From contig CABSMC010000061.1 of assembly GCA_902478715.1 (NCBI GenBank), positions 1 through 16,386 on the forward strand: a stretch of 16,386 nucleotides of DNA, written 5' to 3'. The notes below the pieces were generated by a model. The model saw only the letters and a program-made list of their open reading frames with translations. It was not told the origin of the DNA and did not search any database. Positions 6,873 through 12,704 of the stretch are shown here, piece by piece. The stretch comes from an uncultured Adlercreutzia sp. Lineage in GTDB: Bacteria > Actinomycetota > Coriobacteriia > Coriobacteriales > Eggerthellaceae. The position numbers were made by a program, and so were the translations under genes. Positions within the stretch are counted from its first letter, which is position 1; each line of letters starts with the position of its first letter.

Positions 6873-7010
6873 GCGGGAACACGGGGTGCCTTGACCGAGC
6901 GAGTTCCGCAGATGGTATCGAAGGCGCAATGATGCAGAGTACGCAAGATCGCCTCGCCTTCGATACCATCGAAGACTGTTTGAGCGAATCAAGGTACCCC
7001 GTGGTCCCGC
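6873..7010 (+). repeat. Long imperfect inverted repeat between trxA and trxB
   Basis: This 138-nt element can fold almost completely on itself. The outer arms at 6873-6894 and 6989-7010 pair over 22 positions with one A-G mismatch and one G-U pair. After an internal loop (16 and 18 nt), the inner arms 6911-6926 (GATGGTATCGAAGGCG) and 6955-6970 pair perfectly over 16 bp and close a 28-nt loop. No T-run follows, so it is not a standard terminator. It may be a structured mRNA segment (processing site or translational control of trxB) or a non-autonomous palindromic insertion. It occupies most of the 178-bp gap. Confidence 0.75.
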
Positions 7011-7033
7011 CCGAGGGAGACCCACAACTATGA
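6929..7033 (+). CDS. Possible 34-residue leader peptide before trxB
   Basis: This short frame begins ATG-ATG in the apical loop of the inverted repeat and encodes 34 residues (MMQSTQDRLAFDTIEDCLSE and onward). It ends in TGA overlapping the trxB ATG as ATGA. GAAGGCG, a modest ribosome binding site, lies just before it but is buried in the inner stem. The overlap would allow translational coupling into trxB. The peptide resembles nothing I recognise. Its frame is forced to be open partly by the stem sequence, so chance is a serious alternative. Confidence 0.3.
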   Translation: MMQSTQDRLAFDTIEDCLSESRYPVVPPEGDPQL

Positions 7034-8040
7034 CTGAACAAGTTACCGACAACCGCATGGGCGAGCCCGTAGGACCCGGCGAGGGCCAGGAGGTGTACGA
7101 CCTCGCCATCATCGGCGCCGGTCCGGCCGGCCTCACGGCGGCGCTGTACGCGGCCCGCGCCGGACTTTCCACCGTGCTGTTCGAGCGCCTCTCTCCCGGC
7201 GGCCAGTGCGCCCAAACCGAGCACTTGGAGAACTACCCCGGCTACACCCGCTCCACCAGCGGCTTCGAGCTCTCCATGGACATGTACGATCAGGCTCTCT
7301 CCTTCGGGGCGAAGGCCATCATGGAAGACGTCACCTCCGTGGACTTCTCCGCCGAGCCCAACAAGCTCGTCACGCCCTTCAACACCTACTTCGCCCGCAC
7401 GGTCATCGTGGCCACGGGCGCGGTGGCCAGCCAGCTCGGACTGCCCCGCGAGGATGAGCTGCGCGGCCGCGGCGTATCCTATTGCGCCACCTGCGACGGC
7501 AACTTCTATCGCGACAAGGACGTGGTGGTCGTGGGCGGCGGCAACACGGCGGCGGCCGACGTCATCTACCTCGCGCGCATCTGCCGCAAGGTGTACCTGG
7601 TGCACCGGCGCGACAAGCTGCGGGCCACGGCCATCTACCATGAGCGCCTGCGCGAGCTCGGCAACGTCGAGTTCTGCTGGGACAGCGTTGCCGAGGAGTT
7701 CATCACGGGCGAGAACGGGCGCGTGACGGGACTCAAGCTGCGCAACGTGAAGACTGACGACGAGCGAGTGCTTGCTGCCTCGGCCGTGTTCATCGCCATC
7801 GGCATGAGGCCCTACACCGCTTTTTTGGAGGGCGACCTGGAAACCGATGGCGGAGGCTATATCGTCGCCGACGCCATGGGCAGAACCACGATGCCCGGCG
7901 TGTTCGCCGCCGGCGACGTGCGCACCAAGGAGCTGCGCCAGGTGGTCACCGCCGTGGCCGACGGCGCCAACTGCGCTCAGTCCGCCTCGGAGTTTCTGGA
8001 GGCCAAGGAGGCCATTGAGGAGGCTCCCTCGGCGGTATAA
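7030..8040 (+). CDS. trxB: Thioredoxin reductase
   Basis: This FAD-dependent NADPH:thioredoxin oxidoreductase keeps thioredoxin reduced. The 336-residue protein has the low-molecular-weight bacterial layout: FAD loop IIGAGPAGL (27-35), PGGQ (57-60), the redox pair CATCDG (Cys152, Cys155), NADPH loop VVGGGNTAAAD (167-177), HRRDKLRA (192-199, the basic signature for the NADPH 2'-phosphate), and the second FAD site FAAGDVR (292-298). Most relatives have a pair of acidic residues (EEA) after the GGGxS/T loop, but here it reads AAAD. The N-terminus carries about 20 residues before the first beta strand, longer than E. coli. A later start at Met10 is possible. GAGGGAG lies 10 bases before the ATG, just past the inverted repeat. 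Confidence 0.95.
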   Translation: MTEQVTDNRMGEPVGPGEGQEVYDLAIIGAGPAGLTAALYAARAGLSTVLFERLSPGGQCAQTEHLENYPGYTRSTSGFELSMDMYDQALSFGAKAIMEDVTSVDFSAEPNKLVTPFNTYFARTVIVATGAVASQLGLPREDELRGRGVSYCATCDGNFYRDKDVVVVGGGNTAAADVIYLARICRKVYLVHRRDKLRATAIYHERLRELGNVEFCWDSVAEEFITGENGRVTGLKLRNVKTDDERVLAASAVFIAIGMRPYTAFLEGDLETDGGGYIVADAMGRTTMPGVFAAGDVRTKELRQVVTAVADGANCAQSASEFLEAKEAIEEAPSAV

Positions 8041-8069
8041 AGACGCCCGAACGCCGAAATCCCATTCAT

Positions 8070-8111
8070 AAAAGAAGCGCGCTCGGATCCCGAAAAGGAT
8101 CCGAGCGCGCT
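8070..8111 (-). terminator. Rho-independent terminator after panF
   Basis: A perfect 14-bp stem (8077-8090 with 8097-8110, arms GCGCGCTCGGATCC) closes a 6-base loop. On the minus strand it is followed by TTCTTTTAT, so it ends the panF transcript. It lies between convergent trxB and panF and may also slow plus-strand transcription, although the plus-strand tail TGTGTTG is poor. Confidence 0.85.
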
Positions 8112-8130
8112 GTGTTGACCGATCGCGGCC

Positions 8131-9615
8131 CTAGTCCGTCGGGAAGAAGACGTCCATACGGGCGTCTTCTTTCTGCTTGCCAGCGAGCGTTCCCACCACC
8201 ATGAGGACGCCGGCTGCCGTCACGCCGATGACGATCTGGTGCAAATCGGCCACTTTGAAGCCCGCGGCCATGGCGGCGCAGTAGGCCAACGTGCCGCCGG
8301 CGAGCGAGAGCAGGGCGCCCGTGGCGTTGGCCCGCCTCCAGAACAACCCGCAGACGAGCACGAACAGAAACGCCGTCTCCAGGCCGCCGAAGGCGAACAT
8401 GTTGATCTTCCAGATGACGTCCGGCGGCACGATGGAGAGCACGAACACAAGCAGGCCCACCGCCAGCGTCACCGCCTGGCTGGAAAGGGCGACGGAGCGC
8501 TGGGAGGGCATGTGCCCGCGGTCGTCGCACCAGTGCAGGTAGACGTCCTTGATGATGGCCGAGGACGACGAGATGAGCAGGGACGACACCGTGGAAATGG
8601 ACGCGGCCACAGGTCCTATGATGGCGATGCCCGCCAGCGCCGGCGGCAGCGAGGCCGTGATGACCGTCGGGATGATGTTGTCCACGCTGCCCCCGTAGGC
8701 GGCGAGATCCTCCGTAAGAACACCGGCTGTAAGCACGCCGAGCGAGGTGACGCCGATCATCATGGCGCCGATGATGACGGTGCCCCAGATCATGGCGAGG
8801 TGCAGCGACTTCACGTCCTTGTAGCCCATGGTGCGCACCACCGATTGGGGCAGCACGAAGGTGAACACGCCCACGAGCAGCCACTGCGTGAAGTACAGAG
8901 ACGGCGGCATGGCGCCCCCGGCGAAGGGCTCAAGCATCTCGGGGGAGGTCTCCTTGATGGAGGTCATGATGGCCTCGTAGCCGCCCCCGGCAGATAAAAT
9001 GCCCCCGGCGAGCACCACGATGCCCACGAGCATCATGATGCCGCACAGGGCATCGGTCACGGCCACGCCGCGGAAACCGCCAATGGTGGTGAACAGGATG
9101 ACCGCCACCCCGAACAGAGCCAGGCCCACCAGGTAGGAGTACCCGGTCACCGCCTCGAACAGCTTCGCGCCGCCGACGAACTGGGCCACCATGGTGGCGG
9201 CGAAGAACAGCACGATGACGAGCGCCGATAAGTTCGCGAGCGCATTGGACCCGTAACGGGCGCGAATCACGTCGACCACCGTGACGGCGTCCAGCTTGCG
9301 GGAGATGAGTGCCATCTTCTTCCCGAAAATGCCGTACAGGAGCACCAGCGCCGTCACCTGCACCACGGCCATGTACACCCAGCCGAAGCCGATCTGCCAC
9401 GCCTGGCCGGGGCCGCCCACAAAGGAGCTCACCGAGCCATAGGTGGCGATGGTGGTCATGGCCAGCACGAAGCCGCCAAGGGCACGGTTGCCGATGAAGT
9501 AGCTGTTGACGAAGCCGCCCCCGGCTGCAGTCGTGCGGCGACGCACGACGATGGACGCCACGAGAGCAACGAGAAGGAAGAGGACGAGCGGGACGAGAGA
9601 TGCGAGGCTAGTCAC
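8131..9615 (-). CDS. panF: Sodium/pantothenate symporter (SSS family)
   Basis: This is a 494-residue polytopic protein of the sodium:solute symporter family with about 13 hydrophobic segments. PanF imports pantothenate, the coenzyme A precursor, with Na+. Recognisable features are the core ATYGSVSSFVGGPGQAW near the N-terminus, TTIGGFRGVAVTDALCGIMM, the PanF-like block PQSVVRTMGYKDVKSLHLA, and PVAASISTVSSLLISSSSAIIKDVY. The start is a GTG preceded by AAGGAGG at 6 bases; the frame is open further upstream, but that part would overlap the yhdT gene. The GTG overlaps the yhdT stop by 8 bases, as in the yhdT-panF pairs of other bacteria, which supports pantothenate over other SSS substrates. No pantothenate synthesis genes are in view. 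Family is secure; substrate is moderately so. Confidence 0.87.
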   Translation of the reverse strand: MTSLASLVPLVLFLLVALVASIVVRRRTTAAGGGFVNSYFIGNRALGGFVLAMTTIATYGSVSSFVGGPGQAWQIGFGWVYMAVVQVTALVLLYGIFGKKMALISRKLDAVTVVDVIRARYGSNALANLSALVIVLFFAATMVAQFVGGAKLFEAVTGYSYLVGLALFGVAVILFTTIGGFRGVAVTDALCGIMMLVGIVVLAGGILSAGGGYEAIMTSIKETSPEMLEPFAGGAMPPSLYFTQWLLVGVFTFVLPQSVVRTMGYKDVKSLHLAMIWGTVIIGAMMIGVTSLGVLTAGVLTEDLAAYGGSVDNIIPTVITASLPPALAGIAIIGPVAASISTVSSLLISSSSAIIKDVYLHWCDDRGHMPSQRSVALSSQAVTLAVGLLVFVLSIVPPDVIWKINMFAFGGLETAFLFVLVCGLFWRRANATGALLSLAGGTLAYCAAMAAGFKVADLHQIVIGVTAAGVLMVVGTLAGKQKEDARMDVFFPTD

Positions 9616-9892
9616 GAGGAGCCTCCTTCCCCTCTTCTTCGTCGTCCAGGCTGAAGTCGGCGAAGACCCAGCGCGCGAGCACGACGGCGCAAACGATGGC
9701 CGCGATCCACGGACCGACAGTGCCCCCGATGATCCACAGTGGCGTGGAGAACACCTCAATGCCGCAACCGGCGAGCCCCATGCCCCCCAGAAGCCACACG
9801 GCCACAATGACCGCGAGCGCGACGACCGTCGCCACCGCCTCCCGGTTCGCCTGGCGCATCTTGGCACCGTAGGTGGAAAACGTTTTCCTCAT
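9608..9892 (-). CDS. yhdT: YhdT/DUF997 family small membrane protein
   Basis: This 94-residue protein has two predicted membrane helices, about residues 17-40 (VATVVALAVIVAVWLLGGMG) and 53-77, each preceded by a short polar stretch. The end of the protein, VFADFSLDDEEEG (77-89), matches the acidic DUF997/YhdT tail (F.RD..L.DD). Function is unknown. Members are typically encoded directly before panF, as here, with an 8-base overlap that implies coupled translation and perhaps an accessory subunit. The ATG was chosen because AGGAG lies six bases upstream. An ATG two codons earlier would touch that site, and one 14 codons earlier has no ribosome binding site. Confidence 0.8.
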   Translation of the reverse strand: MRKTFSTYGAKMRQANREAVATVVALAVIVAVWLLGGMGLAGCGIEVFSTPLWIIGGTVGPWIAAIVCAVVLARWVFADFSLDDEEEGKEAPRD

Positions 9893-9971
9893 GCCCATCT
9901 CCTCTCGCCACCGGCCTTCCGCCCCCTTCGGCATCCGGCCCCTTCGATCCCGCGCTCGTTCCTTCGGAACG

Positions 9972-10004
9972 TAAAAAGCTCCGAGGGCAGTGTACCCTCG
10001 GAGC
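9972..10004 (-). terminator. Rho-independent terminator after thrS
   Basis: Perfect 10-bp arms GCTCCGAGGG (9978-9987) and CCCTCGGAGC (9995-10004) with a 7-base loop, followed on the minus strand by TTTTTACG. It ends the thrS transcript before yhdT-panF. Confidence 0.9.
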
Positions 10005-10025
10005 CTTGCGTTTGACGCGGTGTTA

Positions 10026-10046
10026 CCTATAGTTTCTGGCTATAGG
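10026..10046 (-). other. Small hairpin just after the thrS stop
   Basis: CCTATAG and CTATAGG form a 7-bp stem with a 7-base loop, one base past the stop codon. It precedes the strong terminator at 9972-10004 and may protect the mRNA 3' end or be incidental. Confidence 0.35.
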
Positions 10047-10047
10047 C

Positions 10048-11967
10048 CTAGATGGCGGCGTCCCTGATCACGTCGATGAACTTCTGGCGATCCCACTGGC
10101 CCAAATCGCCCTCCGAGCGCTCGCGCACGCTGACGAGCTTCTCCTCGACCTCCTTGTCGCCCATGACGATCATGTAGGGGATCTTCTGGCTCTGGGCCTT
10201 CGCGATCTTCACCTTCATGGGCTCGTTCTGATCCATGACCTCCACGCGGCCGCCCACGGCCTTCAGCTCGCCGGCGAACTCGGCCGCCGCCTCCTTGTGG
10301 CGATCGGCGATGGGGATGACGGCCACCTGCACCGGGGCCAACCACAGCGGCAGCGCGCCGGCATAGTGCTCGATGAGGATGCCGAGGAAGCGCTCGATGG
10401 AGCCGAAGATGGCGCGGTGCAGCATCCAGGGGGTCTCCTCGGTGTTGTCCTCGGTGCGGTAGGTCAGCCCGAAGCGCATGGGCATGTTGAAGTCGATCTG
10501 CACTGTGGAGCACTGCCAAGTGCGCCCGATGGCGTCCTTCACCTTGATGTCGATCTTCGGCCCGTAGAAGGCGCCGTCGCCCTCATTGATGTCGTAGGCC
10601 AGGCCGCGACGCGCACAAGCCTCCTTCAGCGACTCGGTGGCGTGCTCCCACATGTCGTCGGTGCCGATGGACTTGTCCGGACGCGTGGAGATCTCGGCCT
10701 CGTAGGTGAAGCCGAAGGTGCCCATGATGTAGTCAACCAGCTCCAGGATGGCGACCACCTCATCGACCACCTGGTCTTTGGTGCAAAAGATGTGGGCGTC
10801 GTCCTGGGTGAAGCCGCGGGCGCGAAGCAGGCCGTGAACCACGCCGGACATCTCGTGGCGATACACGGTGCCGAACTCGAAGTAGCGCAGCGGCAGATCG
10901 CGGTAGGAGTGCAGCTCGTTCTTGTAGATGATCACGTGCCCCGGGCAGTTCATGGGCTTCACGCCGTACTCGGAGTAGCGAGGCTCCTCATCGGTGCCCT
11001 CGTTGATCTGGAAGAAGTACATGTTCTCGTGGTAGAAGCCGTAATGGCCGGAGGTCTTCCACACATCCGCGTTGTAGATGTGCGGGGTGATGACCTCCTC
11101 GTAGCCGCGCTCGTACAGATCGCGGCGCAGCCACTCCTGCAAGGTGCGGATGACGCGCGCGCCCTTGGGAAGGTACAGCGGCAGGCCCACGCCGGCCATG
11201 GGCTCCATCATGTAGATGCCCAGCTCGCGCCCGAGCTTGCGGTGGTCGCGCTTCTCGGCCTCCTCCAGGTTGTGCAGGTACTCCTCCAGCTCCTTTTTGC
11301 TGAAGAACGCCGTGCCGTAGATGCGGGTGAGCATCTCGTTGTCCGAGTCGCCCTTCCAGTAGGCGCCGGCCACCTTGGTGAGCTTGTAGGCGCCGAGCTT
11401 GCCGGTGTCGGGCACGTGCGGCCCGCGGCACAGGTCGGTGAAGTCGCCGAGCTGGTAGATGGAGATGGTCTCGTCCTCGGGCAGCTCGTCGATGAGCTCG
11501 AGCTTGAGCGGCTGGTCGGCGAAGATCTCCCGCGCCTCGTCGCGGCTGACCTCGCGACGGACGATGGCGGCGCCGGACTTGGCGATCTCGGCCATGCGGG
11601 CCTCAATGGCGGCGAAGTCGTCCGGCGAGACGGTCACGCCCTCGGGCAGCTCGATGTCGTAGTAGAAGCCGTTCTCGATGGCCGGGCCGACGCCGAACTT
11701 CACGCCGGGGTACAAATCGGTGAGGGCGGCGGCCAGAAGATGGGCCGTGGAATGGCGCATGAGCTCGAGGCCCTCGTCGCTCTTGGCGGTGACGATGGCC
11801 ACGGAATCGCCGTCGGAGACGACGGCGTCCAGATCGACGGGGGTGTCGTTGACGATGCCGGCCAGCGCCGCGCGGGCGAGCCCCGCGCCGATGGAGGCGG
11901 CCACGTCGGCGACGGTGGCGCCCTCTTCCAGCTCCTTGACGGATCCGTCGGGCAGTACGATGTTCAT
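10048..11967 (-). CDS. thrS: Threonyl-tRNA synthetase
   Basis: This class II synthetase attaches threonine to tRNA-Thr and edits mischarged serine. The 639 residues carry the full bacterial layout. The TGS domain is at about 1-60. The editing domain has HSTAH (72-76) and DLC (178-180). The catalytic core has the zinc ligands Cys341 (NCPGH), His392 (DDAHIF) and His517 (LHRA), plus motif 2 around FEFGTVYRHE (363-372). The anticodon-binding domain runs from about residue 540. AAAGGAG four bases upstream of the ATG supports the start. The leader between this gene and the zinc-ribbon gene contains a terminator and then several hairpins. A clear terminator follows. Confidence 0.97.
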   Translation of the reverse strand: MNIVLPDGSVKELEEGATVADVAASIGAGLARAALAGIVNDTPVDLDAVVSDGDSVAIVTAKSDEGLELMRHSTAHLLAAALTDLYPGVKFGVGPAIENGFYYDIELPEGVTVSPDDFAAIEARMAEIAKSGAAIVRREVSRDEAREIFADQPLKLELIDELPEDETISIYQLGDFTDLCRGPHVPDTGKLGAYKLTKVAGAYWKGDSDNEMLTRIYGTAFFSKKELEEYLHNLEEAEKRDHRKLGRELGIYMMEPMAGVGLPLYLPKGARVIRTLQEWLRRDLYERGYEEVITPHIYNADVWKTSGHYGFYHENMYFFQINEGTDEEPRYSEYGVKPMNCPGHVIIYKNELHSYRDLPLRYFEFGTVYRHEMSGVVHGLLRARGFTQDDAHIFCTKDQVVDEVVAILELVDYIMGTFGFTYEAEISTRPDKSIGTDDMWEHATESLKEACARRGLAYDINEGDGAFYGPKIDIKVKDAIGRTWQCSTVQIDFNMPMRFGLTYRTEDNTEETPWMLHRAIFGSIERFLGILIEHYAGALPLWLAPVQVAVIPIADRHKEAAAEFAGELKAVGGRVEVMDQNEPMKVKIAKAQSQKIPYMIVMGDKEVEEKLVSVRERSEGDLGQWDRQKFIDVIRDAAI

Positions 11968-12075
11968 GGAACTCCTTTCCTCGCGCCGGGCGCGCACAGA
12001 GCGCCTGCGCGGTTTCCGTCGGGGCGTTGACTACCCCGACTCCGTTTCGAAGCACCGGGATTCCGATGCTCCCCT
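11968..12075 (-). promoter_or_regulatory. Structured leader of thrS
   Basis: The 108 bases before thrS contain three stems in order on the minus strand: an 8-bp stem at 12051-12070 (one U-G pair, 4-base loop), a 7-bp stem GTCGGGG/CCCCGAC at 12018-12040 with a 9-base loop, and a GCGC-rich stem around 11982-11994 next to the ribosome binding site. The conserved T-box sequence (GGTGGNACCGCG) is not present. Autoregulation by ThrRS binding to the leader is possible but is only inferred from the folding. Confidence 0.35.
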
Positions 12076-12106
12076 ATTAAAACAGAGCCGCACGGGGGCG
12101 GCTCTG
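12076..12106 (-). terminator. Terminator after the zinc-ribbon gene
   Basis: CAGAGCCGC (12083-12091) and GCGGCTCTG (12098-12106) form a perfect 9-bp stem with a 6-base loop. On the minus strand it is followed by TTTTAAT. It lies 27 bases after the zinc-ribbon stop and more than 100 bases before thrS, so it most likely ends the upstream transcript. Confidence 0.85.
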
Positions 12107-12133
12107 CCTTTAGGCTAACTTGTTGAAAAAAGC

Positions 12134-12637
12134 CTAGCCCTGGCTGGCCGGGCGGCTCTGACGCGCCTGACCGGAGGGGCGGCGCTGGCGAGTGCCCTGC
12201 GGCGCCGGGGCGCCCACGGGGGTGGCGCAGTAGGGGCACACCGTCCAAGAGGGCTCAAGCGCGTGGTTGCAACGCATGCAGAGGTTCTTCAGCTGCGTGT
12301 GGCAGTTCGGGCACAGGACAAAGTCCGCCTCTACGGGATAGCCGCAGTTGGCGCATTCGCCGTACTTCATGAGCTGGCGCTGTTTGAGCGCGATCTCCAG
12401 CTCCTGCTCGTCGCGATCGAGCTGGAGCAGAGGAGGGCGCAGCAAGCAGTAGGCCACCAAGCCCAGCACCGGCACGAGGGCCACCACGGCCCAGATGTAC
12501 CAGGCGGTGCCGCGCAGATAGGCGTCACGCACGACCCATACGATGGAAAGCACGTACAAAATGACCAGCAGGACCAAAACGACGGTGAAGGCCGCCTGCA
12601 TCTCCGGCGTCCACAGCTGGGCAAGAAGCTCGCTCAT
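12134..12637 (-). CDS. Two-TM double zinc-ribbon membrane protein
   Basis: A 167-residue protein of unknown function. Two hydrophobic helices (about 14-36 and 46-67) surround WVVRDAYLRGTAWY, a pattern like the small PLDc_N-type membrane domain (D.(Y/R)..R.....W). A charged helix (72-92) follows. Then come two zinc ribbons of the double-zinc-ribbon type: Cys95-Cys98 with Cys109-Cys112, and Cys120-Cys123 with Cys134-Cys137. The tail (140-167) is Pro/Gln/Arg-rich and probably disordered. All eight ligands are intact. AGAGG five bases before the ATG supports the start. It has its own promoter (12682-12690) and terminator, so it is a single-gene unit between valS and thrS. The ribbons may bind protein or nucleic acid at the inner membrane face, but this is not testable by eye. 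Confidence 0.85.
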   Translation of the reverse strand: MSELLAQLWTPEMQAAFTVVLVLLVILYVLSIVWVVRDAYLRGTAWYIWAVVALVPVLGLVAYCLLRPPLLQLDRDEQELEIALKQRQLMKYGECANCGYPVEADFVLCPNCHTQLKNLCMRCNHALEPSWTVCPYCATPVGAPAPQGTRQRRPSGQARQSRPASQG

Positions 12638-12681
12638 ATCAACCTCTTCTGATTCGAGTGCAATTGATGACGTGTCGGCCC

Positions 12682-12690
12682 ATTATAGCA
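12682..12690 (-). promoter_or_regulatory. Extended -10 promoter of the zinc-ribbon gene
   Basis: On the minus strand TGC-TATAAT is a perfect extended -10, 44 bases before the start codon and just past the valS stop. No good -35 is seen 17 bases upstream. Confidence 0.65.
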
Positions 12691-12704
12691 AACTCTCTCG
12701 TGCG

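Noticed and set aside
6873..7010. The trxA-trxB inverted repeat as a Rho-independent terminator
   Set aside because: No T-run follows either stem on either strand, and the arms are far longer than usual terminator stems.
9616..9867. Longer N-terminus for PanF starting upstream of the GTG
   Set aside because: The extra part overlaps yhdT in another frame and is Arg/Ser-rich. The GTG at 9615 has AAGGAGG and gives a family-like N-terminus.
10297..12030. A long plus-strand open frame antisense to thrS
   Set aside because: Val/His/Gly-rich mirror translation of a certain synthetase gene.
11968..12133. T-box riboswitch upstream of thrS
   Set aside because: The conserved GGTGGNACCGCG antiterminator sequence is missing, and the terminator there is close to the previous gene's stop codon.
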